Notes under the pieces: model-generated | What the model saw: only the letters and a program-made list of their open reading frames with translations | What the model was told of the DNA's origin: nothing | The model's database searches: none | Assembly: GCF_900182815.1 (NCBI RefSeq) | Contig: NZ_FXUA01000002.1 | Location: forward strand, 682,001 to 746,000 | Direction of reading: 5' to 3' | Origin: Algoriphagus winogradskyi | GTDB lineage: Bacteria; Bacteroidota; Bacteroidia; Cytophagales; Cyclobacteriaceae | DNA: 64,000 nt | Shown: in pieces, positions 17,250 through 25,767 of the stretch | Layout: each line of letters opens with the position of its first letter | Numbering within the stretch: position 1 is the first letter of the stretch | Translations under genes and position numbers: made by a program

Positions 17250-17615
17250 ATGAAGGAGAAAAGAGAAAATCTCTCTTGGGTATCTGTCAGGTTAAAGCCG
17301 GATGTTTTTACCCGATTGAAGGAGGAAAGTAGGTCCCTTGGTGTGTCTTTGAGTCACTTGATCAGAATGAAGCTTAGCTCTGAAACGATCAAGATCATTG
17401 ACACCAAGGGAATCCTAAATGCAATTGATAAGGTGGTTGCCGAACAGGCTAGGGTTAACAATAATATCAACCAGTTGGCCAAGCATGCCAATACGTATCG
17501 AGACAAAATTTCCCCGGAGATTTTTCTGAATCACACCAAACAGATGGCCAAGCATCTTGAGCATAGGGACTTCATGAACAAGTTTTTGAAACAGATTTAT
17601 CAGGCAATCAAATGA
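17250..17615 (+). CDS. MobC-like relaxosome accessory protein
   Basis: A 121-residue protein. Residues 9-40 (SWVSVRLKPDVFTRLKEESR ... LSHLIRMKL) form a ribbon-helix-helix-type DNA-binding region. The middle AEQARVNNNINQLAKHANTY matches the NxNNINQLAKxxN signature of MobC/MbpA-type accessory proteins that bind oriT and help the relaxase. The frame is open back to 17166, but that would enter the hairpin, so ATG 17250 is chosen. Its stop overlaps the relaxase start by four bases. Confidence 0.85.
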   Translation: MKEKRENLSWVSVRLKPDVFTRLKEESRSLGVSLSHLIRMKLSSETIKIIDTKGILNAIDKVVAEQARVNNNINQLAKHANTYRDKISPEIFLNHTKQMAKHLEHRDFMNKFLKQIYQAIK

Positions 17616-18940
17616 GAGTTAAAATCCTTTCCAGCGCAAGTTCATTTAATGGGGTGACCTACAACACGAACAAAACCCAAAATGAAAAGGGAGAGCTGAC
17701 TAGGCTCCGGAATTTTGGGTATTTGCAGGACACCAAGGATGTGGGGCCGAATGAGGTGAAAAATTACCTGATAACTCATTCGAACAGAAATGCACTCGTC
17801 AAGGACAAGCAGTTTCATGCCATGATCAGCTGCAAGGGCAGGGAGTATTCCAAAGAAGAGCTGACAGAAATCGCCCATGAATGGATAGATAAAATGGGCT
17901 ATGGGAATAACCCTTTCCTGATCGTTTTTCACAAGGATACGGCAAATAACCACGTTCATATTGTGTCATCGAGAATTGATCGGGATGGCAAAAAGATCAG
18001 TGATTCATTTGAGAAGCTAAGGGCACAAGAAGCAATCAATGAGATCATGAGACTCAATCCCAAGCATGAAGCAGTGAAAGCTGCGGATAGCTTGATGGAG
18101 TTTCGCTTCAGTACCAAAGCCCAAGGATTCTTAATCCTCGAAAACTTGGGATTCAAGGTGAGGGAAAAAGGTGAGCAGATAGAATTGATCAAATATGGTT
18201 CAGTTCAAGGTCAGATTCCTGTTTCAGAATTCAACCAAAAGATCCAATCCTATCAATTGGATAAGGATCGAGCAAAACAGCTGAAAGCGATTTTGGATAG
18301 ATATTCCAAGGTCTACCAAACTAAGCTCACTTGTCTATTTGAACCTAAACCCGGCGGTAAAAAAGGAAACCAAACCGGGTATCGATCGGATCTAGGTGAT
18401 TTTATACGGGATAAATTTGGGGTTCAGCTCGTATTCCATGGCAAAGATGGAAAAAGGCCTTATGGTTATTCCCTGATTGACCATGCCAATAAGATCATTT
18501 TTAAAGGCATTGAAGTATTCCCAATCCAGCGATTTTTTGAACAGGAAGGTGAACGTAAATCCTATCAATCCCAGAAACCGAACAAGGATAAGCCGATCGA
18601 TTTGATCGAGGCAAAAGTAAGGCTCCAATCTGCTCTCAATGATTTCTCGACAGTTCGGCAAGGCTTGGAACACCACGCTTTGAAGTTGGAGAATAGAGAT
18701 GGGAATTCTTACCTGAAAACAGCCCAAGGAGATATCGCTGCCAGTGACATTCTTTCTGCCGAGCAGCAGCTGGCATTAAGTCAATACTTCCAAGATAGCG
18801 AAGCCCATAGAGCCATACAGAGTCAAGAGATTTTTGACCTGGTTCTTGTACTCCAAATCGCCAATGACATCGATGATGAAGCTGTGCACGGTAGGAAAAG
18901 AAGCAAAAAGCGCAAGGGAGACAATGAAATCACTAGATAA
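17612..18940 (+). CDS. Relaxase/mobilisation nuclease (MobB/VirD2-like)
   Basis: A 442-residue relaxase. The N-terminal 200 residues hold the MOBP-type nuclease: Tyr17 in GVTYNTNKTQ is the candidate nicking tyrosine, His69 lies in QFHAMIS, and the metal-binding histidines are His107, His114 and His116 in VFHKDTANNHVHIVSSRID. It would nick oriT, stay bound to the 5' end and be piloted through the channel by the coupling protein. The C-terminal half is less conserved and probably binds partners. It overlaps the MobC-like gene. Confidence 0.9.
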   Translation: MRVKILSSASSFNGVTYNTNKTQNEKGELTRLRNFGYLQDTKDVGPNEVKNYLITHSNRNALVKDKQFHAMISCKGREYSKEELTEIAHEWIDKMGYGNNPFLIVFHKDTANNHVHIVSSRIDRDGKKISDSFEKLRAQEAINEIMRLNPKHEAVKAADSLMEFRFSTKAQGFLILENLGFKVREKGEQIELIKYGSVQGQIPVSEFNQKIQSYQLDKDRAKQLKAILDRYSKVYQTKLTCLFEPKPGGKKGNQTGYRSDLGDFIRDKFGVQLVFHGKDGKRPYGYSLIDHANKIIFKGIEVFPIQRFFEQEGERKSYQSQKPNKDKPIDLIEAKVRLQSALNDFSTVRQGLEHHALKLENRDGNSYLKTAQGDIAASDILSAEQQLALSQYFQDSEAHRAIQSQEIFDLVLVLQIANDIDDEAVHGRKRSKKRKGDNEITR

Positions 18941-18950
18941 AAAGATAGCC

Positions 18951-19577
18951 ATGATCATTCTATTCGCAAACCAAAAAGGTGGAGTGGGAAAAAGTACGCT
19001 CGCGGTGCTGTTTTCAAATTTTGCCGTCCAGAAAAGGAAAAGAAAGGTGAAAGTCTTTGATATGGACTTTCAACAGTCACTTTACAACAAGTATCTCAAT
19101 TCGGACCTCTTAGAAAATGAGAAGTTGTATGAAGTTGAGCTATCGAATATTCCAGGATTCAAGTCTATCCAGAAAAGAGCTGCTCAAGATCCTAAAATTC
19201 TCACCGTGATTGATCTTGCTGGGAGAATGGATGACGACAACCTGGTGCCGGTACTCAAGGAGTCTGAATTGATCATCTGCCCTTTTTGCTACGATGAATA
19301 CAGCGTCACCAGCACGTTTGAATTTTGCTACGTGGTCAAAAAGGTGAATCCTGAAAGCCGGATTATCCTAATCCCCAACAGAGTCAAAACATCAGTCAAA
19401 TACGAAACCTTGGAGAGCGTCAATCAGGCACTTGGCCAGTTTGGTGAATTGACCTCCCCGGTATCGGATCGGATAGACTTCCAAAGACTCACTACCTCCT
19501 ACACTCCGGAATCGCTTGTGCCTATCCTGGATCCCATTTTCAACAAATTATTTGATGACCATATAGAAGCAGATTAG
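18951..19577 (+). CDS. traA: TraA-like ParA/MinD ATPase of the conjugation cluster
   Basis: A 208-residue P-loop ATPase starting MIILFANQKGGVGKSTLAVL, with the deviant Walker A KGGVGKST at residues 9-16, then VFDMDFQQSL and LTVIDLAGRMDDDNL. It corresponds in position and type to traA, the first gene of Bacteroidetes conjugative clusters. An alternative ATG at 18924, inside the relaxase end and with GGGAG before it, would add nine residues. It is distinct from the partition ParA at 13699 and may position the transfer machinery. Confidence 0.82.
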   Translation: MIILFANQKGGVGKSTLAVLFSNFAVQKRKRKVKVFDMDFQQSLYNKYLNSDLLENEKLYEVELSNIPGFKSIQKRAAQDPKILTVIDLAGRMDDDNLVPVLKESELIICPFCYDEYSVTSTFEFCYVVKKVNPESRIILIPNRVKTSVKYETLESVNQALGQFGELTSPVSDRIDFQRLTTSYTPESLVPILDPIFNKLFDDHIEAD

Positions 19578-19579
19578 CC

Positions 19580-19924
19580 ATGGCAAACGGGGACTACATA
19601 AGCAAACTTGTCCAAGGAGTAAGGTCAGAATTGGTATTGCCTGAACCTGAGGTAAAGCCTTTGGTAAAGTCTAAAAGTAATGAGACTGACAAGATCGGAA
19701 GCCAAGGAATCCATGAGCTGATAGAGGCCATCAAGAATTTTGAAGTAAACGGAGATTCCAAAAGGCTGATTCGGATGGACGCTCGAACGGAGGAAGTACT
19801 GAAGCTAATCAGTCCCACTTTTGGAGTGGACGTGACCTCCTTCGTGAATTTCCTGTGCTGGGACTTTCTGGAAAATAATCCAGAACTGGTCAATGAAATC
19901 AAACAATCCATACAAAAACTATAG
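19580..19924 (+). CDS. TraB/DUF3408-like small conjugation protein
   Basis: A 114-residue charged protein. The C-terminal half (RLIRMDARTEEVLKLISPTFG, then VDVTSFVNFLCWDFLENNPE) looks like a ribbon-helix-helix-type or helical DNA-binding domain as seen in the small proteins following traA in Bacteroidetes elements. Function is not established. It begins two bases after traA and ends two bases before the next gene, so it belongs to the tra operon. Confidence 0.6.
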   Translation: MANGDYISKLVQGVRSELVLPEPEVKPLVKSKSNETDKIGSQGIHELIEAIKNFEVNGDSKRLIRMDARTEEVLKLISPTFGVDVTSFVNFLCWDFLENNPELVNEIKQSIQKL

Positions 19925-19926
19925 CC

Positions 19927-20319
19927 ATGAGCTGGACAGACTTCTTTCTATACCTATCCCTTTTCTATGTGGTGTACTATGCGGTAAATGTCGTCTTCGA
20001 TGTTTTGCGCAAACCACAACTTTCAGAAGTGTCGGCAGGGAATGCCTACACATTCCAGACGGACCTCAATGAGTTTGATGAAAGTCCAACGGTGATTGAG
20101 GATAATGACCCGGTGCCTGATCCTGTGAAGCCCAAGACAGAATCTGCTTCCCAGACGGAAGTATGGGTCAACAGCGAGGAGGATTCAGAAGATATCGAAT
20201 TTGAAATCAATGATCCCAGCCCAGTCAAATCTACAGGAGGGGTGACTACGCTCAATTCCCTCTTTGTACTCGCCAAGGAAGGCAGTATTGAAATGAAAAA
20301 GAAAGTCGTGTTCTCATGA
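19927..20319 (+). CDS. Membrane-anchored conjugation protein, TraD position
   Basis: A 130-residue protein with one N-terminal membrane segment (FFLYLSLFYVVYYAVNVVF, about 6-24) and a long acidic, Pro/Glu-rich cytoplasmic tail (SPTVIEDNDPVPDPVKPKTE and similar). The sequence is poorly conserved. Its position between the TraB-like and DUF4134 genes corresponds to traC/traD of CTnDOT-type elements. It overlaps the next gene by four bases. Confidence 0.6.
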   Translation: MSWTDFFLYLSLFYVVYYAVNVVFDVLRKPQLSEVSAGNAYTFQTDLNEFDESPTVIEDNDPVPDPVKPKTESASQTEVWVNSEEDSEDIEFEINDPSPVKSTGGVTTLNSLFVLAKEGSIEMKKKVVFS

Positions 20320-20645
20320 AGCTCCTTCATCGGCTATTCCTATGTGCTCTCCTTTCCCTCTTATTCTTTTTGTCGGGATCGGAGACTTATGGCCAATCCC
20401 CTCCGGGAGTTTCAAAATTTCAGGAGGTCGAGACCGATATGAAAAGTTTCTATGTCGCTATTTCCAGACTCTCATTTGTCGTGGGCGCAGTCTCAGGATT
20501 GCTTGGCGGTCTTCGGGTTTACAACAACTGGCAAATGGGAAGACATCAGATCGATGTTCAGGTCATCAGTTGGTTCGGAGCCTGCCTATTCTTGGCCACT
20601 ATTGGCTTTTTTCTCAGCGGACTGTATGCTGTCCCACTGATTTGA
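20316..20645 (+). CDS. DUF4134 (TraE-like) membrane protein, copy 1
   Basis: A 109-residue protein with a signal-like first helix (LFLCALLSLLFFLSGSETYG) and two further membrane helices (LSFVVGAVSGLLGGLRVYNNW and WFGACLFLATIGFFLSGLYA). The GAVSGLLGGLRVYNNW segment matches GAVVGLIGGVRVYIKW in the next gene, so both are DUF4134. These proteins resemble the VirB2-type pilin/channel subunit of Bacteroidetes conjugation systems by size and layout. It lies 57 bases before its paralogue. Confidence 0.75.
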   Translation: MKLLHRLFLCALLSLLFFLSGSETYGQSPPGVSKFQEVETDMKSFYVAISRLSFVVGAVSGLLGGLRVYNNWQMGRHQIDVQVISWFGACLFLATIGFFLSGLYAVPLI

Positions 20646-20702
20646 CACCCCAAAAAAAGCAAAATCAACAGTCAATATTTTCTCACTTAAACTATAAACA
20701 CC

Positions 20703-21008
20703 ATGTTCAACAGAACCAAAAAAATGATCTCAAGCGCATTGTTTGTGATGCTTGCAACTACAGCCGCCAGAGCCCAAGGTGTTCAGGGAATTGTCGCAGC
20801 AGAATCGTCTCTACTCGCCTATGTGGATCCCGTAGCCAGTCTCTGTCTTGTTATTGGGGCGGTAGTAGGGCTGATAGGAGGCGTAAGAGTTTACATCAAA
20901 TGGAATTCCGGTGATCAAGACATCAATAAAGAATTGATGGGATGGGGCGGCTCCTGCCTGTTTTTGGTCTTGGTCAGTGTGATCATCAAAGCGTTTTTCG
21001 GTGTCTGA
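20703..21008 (+). CDS. traE: DUF4134 TraE protein, copy 2
   Basis: A 101-residue DUF4134 protein with an N-terminal signal-like helix ending near ARAQ, then helices CLVIGAVVGLIGGVRVYIKW and GGSCLFLVLVSVIIKAFFGV. It is the more typical traE by size and by its place directly before traF. The probable role is a small membrane subunit of the type IV channel, analogous to VirB2. Its stop overlaps the traF start by one base (TGATG). Confidence 0.82.
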   Translation: MFNRTKKMISSALFVMLATTAARAQGVQGIVAAESSLLAYVDPVASLCLVIGAVVGLIGGVRVYIKWNSGDQDINKELMGWGGSCLFLVLVSVIIKAFFGV

Positions 21009-21289
21009 TGGCTAAGCAATTTCCGATATATAAGGGGCTTCAGAAGCCTCTTATATATCGGGGCTTTCAGGGAAAATACATCGGATGGGGAGTCGCTTCT
21101 TTAGTTATCGCGGTCGTCTCAGGAGGATTAATCGGAAGCTTAACCAGTATGGTTTTAGGTGGGGTGATTACCCTATCAGTCATGACTACCGGACTTTTCA
21201 TCACCTCTCAGCAACAGAAAAAAGGCCTGCATAGCAAAACAAGGTATAAAGGGGTATTTCAGATCGCTACATCCTTAAAATCAAAGTAA
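21008..21289 (+). CDS. traF: DUF4133 TraF protein
   Basis: A 93-residue protein with two membrane helices (YIGWGVASLVIAVVSGGLIG and MVLGGVITLSVMTTGLFIT) and the opening MAKQFPIYKGLQKPLIYRGF, which is the DUF4133 signature (a VirB3-like subunit in Bacteroidetes systems). The frame is open upstream to 20942, but ATG 21008 overlaps the traE stop by one base and matches the family start. It precedes the TraG ATPase by two bases. Confidence 0.88.
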   Translation: MAKQFPIYKGLQKPLIYRGFQGKYIGWGVASLVIAVVSGGLIGSLTSMVLGGVITLSVMTTGLFITSQQQKKGLHSKTRYKGVFQIATSLKSK

Positions 21290-21291
21290 TC

Positions 21292-23784
21292 ATGTTTGGG
21301 AAAAAAAGGAATGAATTTAAGCTTCCCTATCTGGGGATTGAAGATCAGATCCATGGTTTTCATTGTCTATTCAATCTGAAGGGTGACTATGGTGTCATCC
21401 TTGGATTGGACAATCCTGTCCTGCAATATTCAGCGGATTCTTCCAAGTACGATTCCTTTCATCAGCTATACACCAACCTGATCAAAATACTTGGTGAAGG
21501 GCATCTGATCCAAAAGCAGGACATTTTTTCCAGAAAGACCTACAGCGAAAAATCCTCAAAAGAATACCTACAGCAAAAGTATGATGACCATTTCCAGGGG
21601 CGGCCCTATACTTCAATGAAGACATTTTTGGTGATTACCAAACGGGTAAAAGGCAGATACAGTCAAAAGTCAGTAATGGACTTTATTCAGACACTGGGAA
21701 AGGTGACCGACCTTTTTGAACGTGCAGGAATCAAGACAGAGGCACTCTCAAGAATTGAGACTGACCGATATGTGAAACGGATTCTCAGCATGAACTTCCA
21801 CGAGGAAAAGATTGTGCTGGACAACCTGCTTGCTGAAGAAAGCCAAGTGGAAAGCGGAGAAAGAGCTTTTCGGTCGATCACTTTGGTAGATACCGACAAA
21901 GTAGAACTACCGGAAAAGGTGACCACCCATTTGGAGCGTAACGATAAGGATAGCCTCAAAGGGTTTCCTGTTGATAATATGGCCTTCCTTTTCGATGTCC
22001 CTAATTTCCAAACCATAGTTTATAACCAGGTCATTGAAATTATTGAGCAGAGATCAACGCTTACCAAGCTTGAATTGAAGCGAAAGCGGCATTCCGGGAT
22101 ACCCGATCCAGCCAATAATATCTGTGTGGAAGATATCGACAGGCTATTGGAAGACGTGGCCAGACATAACCAGCTTTTGGTCAATTGCCACTTCAATGTG
22201 GTTGTTTCTGCCAAGAAGGAGCACATCCAAGGAGCTTGTAATTATGTGGAATCCTCCCTTTTCCAACAGGGCATTGTGGCCAATAAAAATTCCTATAACC
22301 AACTGGAGCTTTTCAGGACACTGCTTCCCTGCAATACCGCTGAGTTGAAAGTTTACGATTACTTCCTGACCACATCGGATGCTGCATTATGTTTTTTCTT
22401 GAAGGAGTCACTGAACAAGGATGAGATAAGTGGATTCCAAATCCGATTTACGGATCGACAGGGAATCCCTTTGAAGATTGATCCCGCTGATTTGCCGATG
22501 CAAACCAATCGGATCAACAATCGAAACAAGTTTGTACTGGGGCCTTCCGGTTCGGGGAAATCATTCTTTATGAATGCCCTGATCGAGCAGTATTGCATGT
22601 GGAATAAGCGGCCCAATCCTAAGTGGCTGATGGATGTAGTCATTGTCGATACCGGCCACTCGTATTCCGGACTTTGCCAATACTACCAAGGGAAATACAT
22701 CACTTACACCGAGGAAAAGCCAATAACCACCAACCCTTTTTCCATTACTGAAGAAGAGTACAACATCGAGAAGAAAGACTATCTCCTGACCCTGATTTCC
22801 CTCTTGTGGAAGACAGCGGAAGGAACAGTCTCTCAGGTTGAAGCCGATGTTATTTCCAATACGATCTCGGCCTACTATTCCTCTTTTTTCTCCAAGGAAA
22901 GCACTATCGATCGGCTTTGCTTCAACAGCTTTTATGAATTCGCCCTGGAGAAAATCCCAGAAATCAAAGAGCGTGAAAGCATTGGATTTGAACTTGAAGA
23001 ATTCCGCTTTGTACTCAAGAAGTTTTACAAGGGAGGTGAGTTTGAAAACCTACTCAATGAGGAAGTTGACCAGTCCTTGTTTACCGAATCTTTTGTGGTT
23101 TTTGAAATTGACAGCATCAAAGAGCACAAGGTGCTTTTCCCGATTGTGACACTCATTATCATGGATGTTTTCATCCAGAAAATGAGGTTCCGAACCAAAT
23201 ACCGGAAGGCACTCATCATCGAAGAAGCTTGGAAGGCCATAGCCTCCCCGCTCATGGCAGGCTACATTCTATACCTCTATAAAACAGTCCGAAAATTCTG
23301 GGGGGAAGCCATAGTGGTAACCCAAGAGCTGGGAGATATCATCGGAAATGCGGTAGTCAAAGACAGTATTATCAATAATTCGGATACGATCTGTCTTTTG
23401 GATCAGACAAAATTCAAAGACAATTATTCTCAAATCGCCTCCCTGCTTTCCATCAATGAAAATGAAAGGAAAAAGATCTTCACGATCAATCAGCTGGATA
23501 ATCATGAGGGCAGGGGAAGATTCAAGGAAGTATATATCCGAAGAGGATCTGCCGGTGAGGTGTATGGGGTGGAAGTTTCCTTGTACCAATACCTGACCTA
23601 TACCACGGAAAAGCCAGAAAAATCAGCCATCGAAATCTATATCCAAGCCTTTAGAGGGTACCAAATGGGACTGGACGCTTTTGTCGAGGATTTTAAGGCT
23701 TCTGAGCTTTCACTCCATGAGTTTTTTGGAGAGGTCAACAAGCAAGGGGCCCCGGTAAGAGAAACACTAACTGCCACTTTTTAA
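21292..23784 (+). CDS. traG: TraG-type conjugation ATPase (VirB4-like)
   Basis: An 830-residue ATPase. The N-terminal 400 residues are the VirB4-like domain. Walker A GPSGSGKSFFMNAL lies at about 417-430, and the Walker B region IIEEAWKAIASPLMAGYIL at about 643-661 is followed by the arginine/Q-loop region VVTQELGDIIGNAV. It energises pilus assembly and transfer at the inner membrane. Length and order (after TraE-F) fit TraG of Bacteroidetes transposons. A family of TraI-like genes follows 11 bases later. Confidence 0.92.
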   Translation: MFGKKRNEFKLPYLGIEDQIHGFHCLFNLKGDYGVILGLDNPVLQYSADSSKYDSFHQLYTNLIKILGEGHLIQKQDIFSRKTYSEKSSKEYLQQKYDDHFQGRPYTSMKTFLVITKRVKGRYSQKSVMDFIQTLGKVTDLFERAGIKTEALSRIETDRYVKRILSMNFHEEKIVLDNLLAEESQVESGERAFRSITLVDTDKVELPEKVTTHLERNDKDSLKGFPVDNMAFLFDVPNFQTIVYNQVIEIIEQRSTLTKLELKRKRHSGIPDPANNICVEDIDRLLEDVARHNQLLVNCHFNVVVSAKKEHIQGACNYVESSLFQQGIVANKNSYNQLELFRTLLPCNTAELKVYDYFLTTSDAALCFFLKESLNKDEISGFQIRFTDRQGIPLKIDPADLPMQTNRINNRNKFVLGPSGSGKSFFMNALIEQYCMWNKRPNPKWLMDVVIVDTGHSYSGLCQYYQGKYITYTEEKPITTNPFSITEEEYNIEKKDYLLTLISLLWKTAEGTVSQVEADVISNTISAYYSSFFSKESTIDRLCFNSFYEFALEKIPEIKERESIGFELEEFRFVLKKFYKGGEFENLLNEEVDQSLFTESFVVFEIDSIKEHKVLFPIVTLIIMDVFIQKMRFRTKYRKALIIEEAWKAIASPLMAGYILYLYKTVRKFWGEAIVVTQELGDIIGNAVVKDSIINNSDTICLLDQTKFKDNYSQIASLLSINENERKKIFTINQLDNHEGRGRFKEVYIRRGSAGEVYGVEVSLYQYLTYTTEKPEKSAIEIYIQAFRGYQMGLDAFVEDFKASELSLHEFFGEVNKQGAPVRETLTATF

Positions 23785-23795
23785 CCATTACAAAG

Positions 23796-24458
23796 ATGAA
23801 AAGCTTGAACATACTGGTATTTCTGATCCTCTCGGGATCTGCCTTAGGGCAAACTATCTATGTGGATCCAGCGGTAGCAGGAGCAACGGCGGCACATTCT
23901 GCGGTCATCAATTCTCAGCTGAATGCCACTAATGAACGATTGACTTTGATTGAACGGGGACAGCTGGCGATTACCGGAAACCTGACCATTGTCAATACGA
24001 TGCAGGACAAAATCTACAAAGGACTTTCTGAGGTCAGTTCGATTTTGACCAACCTTTCCAATGTGCAGGAAATCGCTCGAATAGCCACCGGGATTTCAAG
24101 TGACCTTAGCCAGGTGATGGACTTAGCCGGAGAGAATCCCGCTTTACTCCTGTTTGCCGAACGGAATGCTACCCTATTTCAGCAAAGGGCAACTTCTTTG
24201 GCCTTGGAGGTCAGTTCATTTGTGTTGAAGGGAGGAGAAAACAATCTCATGGATGCAGGTGAGCGGTCAAAACTGATCAATCAGATTTTGACTGAGATGG
24301 TCATCCTGCGATCCTACTCTTATGGCATGTATCGAGCCATGTATTTTGCTCAGATGAAAGGATTTGTGAGGGCTCTAAATCCTTTTCAAGGGTACATCAA
24401 CGTAGATATCCAGCTTGCGCAGGATATAGCCAGAAAAGCCAAAACCCTCCAACCATGA
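23796..24458 (+). CDS. TraI-like secreted conjugation protein, paralogue 1
   Basis: A 220-residue protein with a signal peptide (MKSLNILVFLILSGSALGQ) and an almost all-helical mature part. The C-terminal signature AGENPALLLFAERN ... ALEVSSFVLKGGENNLMDAGER ... ALNPFQGYINVDIQLAQDI recurs in the next two genes. Its position between traG and traJ corresponds to traI (DUF4141) of CTnDOT, thought by position and fold type to be a periplasmic VirB5-like pilus component. It overlaps the next gene by four bases. Confidence 0.65.
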   Translation: MKSLNILVFLILSGSALGQTIYVDPAVAGATAAHSAVINSQLNATNERLTLIERGQLAITGNLTIVNTMQDKIYKGLSEVSSILTNLSNVQEIARIATGISSDLSQVMDLAGENPALLLFAERNATLFQQRATSLALEVSSFVLKGGENNLMDAGERSKLINQILTEMVILRSYSYGMYRAMYFAQMKGFVRALNPFQGYINVDIQLAQDIARKAKTLQP

Positions 24459-25108
24459 AATCTTTTTGGCTTTTACCCTTCGTTTTTTTGGCAACCCTTG
24501 GGATGAGTTTTGCTCAAACCAATGTGGCCCTTCTCCACCAGCTAGTCGAGGAATCCAAGTCTGAATATAACCTTCAAAAAGAGGCAAAAGGAAATCAGGG
24601 AAGGAACTCGGTCAACGAGGAGGTCAATACCAATTTGGTCAAGTCTGTAAAGGAGAAATACCGAGCCGTCCAGGACCGATTTGCCAAACTCTCCATTGTC
24701 ATCGATGCTTTTGGAATTGGTGCTGCGGCTGAGCCCTTGGTCAATTCCATTATTGATAACCAGCAGCAAATCGTTTTCTACTGTAGCCAAAATCCGGAAT
24801 TAGTACTTTTTGCGGTAGAGTCGGAACGGGTTTTCGTCGAAAGATCCTATTCACTTTTGAATTATCTCTTTGGCCTTTCGGCAAGTATCGGAGTGGTCAA
24901 CCAGATGAAAGTTTCGGAAAGAAGAATCCTTTTCCAACATATTCTGGACGAGCTGAGGGAGATCAACGGACTTTCCTACACCGTTTCCAAATCACTTCAG
25001 CACTATCTCGAAAGGAAGAGAGGAATCAATCCTTACCTACAGTATGTAGCAACGGAAATGGCCTTGGTAGAAGAAATCATTCAAAACGCCAAAACCCTAA
25101 TCCGATGA
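24455..25108 (+). CDS. TraI-like secreted conjugation protein, paralogue 2
   Basis: A 217-residue protein with a signal peptide (LLPFVFLATLGMSFAQ). It is the most divergent of the three tandem paralogues, with a charged insertion near residues 35-75 (KSEYNLQKEAKGNQG). The C-terminal half keeps the pattern: CSQNPELVLFAVESERVF, a long helical stretch, then GINPYLQYVATEMALVEEII and a KTLIR end. It has four-base overlaps with both neighbours. Role presumed as for paralogue 1. Confidence 0.6.
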   Translation: MKSFWLLPFVFLATLGMSFAQTNVALLHQLVEESKSEYNLQKEAKGNQGRNSVNEEVNTNLVKSVKEKYRAVQDRFAKLSIVIDAFGIGAAAEPLVNSIIDNQQQIVFYCSQNPELVLFAVESERVFVERSYSLLNYLFGLSASIGVVNQMKVSERRILFQHILDELREINGLSYTVSKSLQHYLERKRGINPYLQYVATEMALVEEIIQNAKTLIR

Positions 25109-25767
25109 AAAATCTCCTTTTTCTTTTCATGTGTTTCGTGGCTGTTGAATCTTATCCCCAGACCGTGGTATTTGACAAAGAGCATTTTTCGATAGTCAAT
25201 GCCAACGCTGCTGTACGAAATGTCAGTGAAATAGGGTATCACCAAACTTTGGATATCATCAGGCAAAACACTGATGATATCATTCTCAATTCATCCAGCC
25301 TGGCACTGGTTCAAACCATGATTGTCAACTCCCTCACCCAAATCAATGAAGGGTTCAAGGATGCAATACAGGTAAGGATGATAGCTGAGACTGTCTTGGA
25401 TATCAGTTCCATTTCCGCAGAGGCATTCCAGTTGGCTGGCGATAATCCCATCCTTTTTCTTTTTGTCGAAGAGTACACGGGCCAGGCAAAAACCAGAAGT
25501 CTCAACCTGGCTACGGAAGTTTCATCACTTATTCTCAAAGAGGGCGATAATCTACTGATGAATTACAATGTCCGGGACGAGCTTCTTGATTCGGTACAGG
25601 AGGAATTACAGGTAATTCTTGCTTTGGTACTAGCTGCAAAAAACAGCATCTACTGGGCCAAGACCAATGGGATAATCCGATCCCTCAATCCTTACCAAGC
25701 CTATATCAATCGTGATTTAGGATTGATCAATGAAATCATCATCAAACAGAAAATCCTTACCCGATGA
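25105..25767 (+). CDS. TraI-like secreted conjugation protein, paralogue 3
   Basis: A 220-residue protein with a signal peptide (MKNLLFLFMCFVAVESYPQ). It clearly aligns with paralogue 1 over its second half: LAGDNPILFLFVEEYTG, LATEVSSLILKEGDNLLMN and RSLNPYQAYINRDLGLINEI. All three are therefore products of tandem duplication followed by strong divergence. It has four-base overlaps on both sides. A heteromeric periplasmic assembly is possible. Confidence 0.62.
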   Translation: MKNLLFLFMCFVAVESYPQTVVFDKEHFSIVNANAAVRNVSEIGYHQTLDIIRQNTDDIILNSSSLALVQTMIVNSLTQINEGFKDAIQVRMIAETVLDISSISAEAFQLAGDNPILFLFVEEYTGQAKTRSLNLATEVSSLILKEGDNLLMNYNVRDELLDSVQEELQVILALVLAAKNSIYWAKTNGIIRSLNPYQAYINRDLGLINEIIIKQKILTR

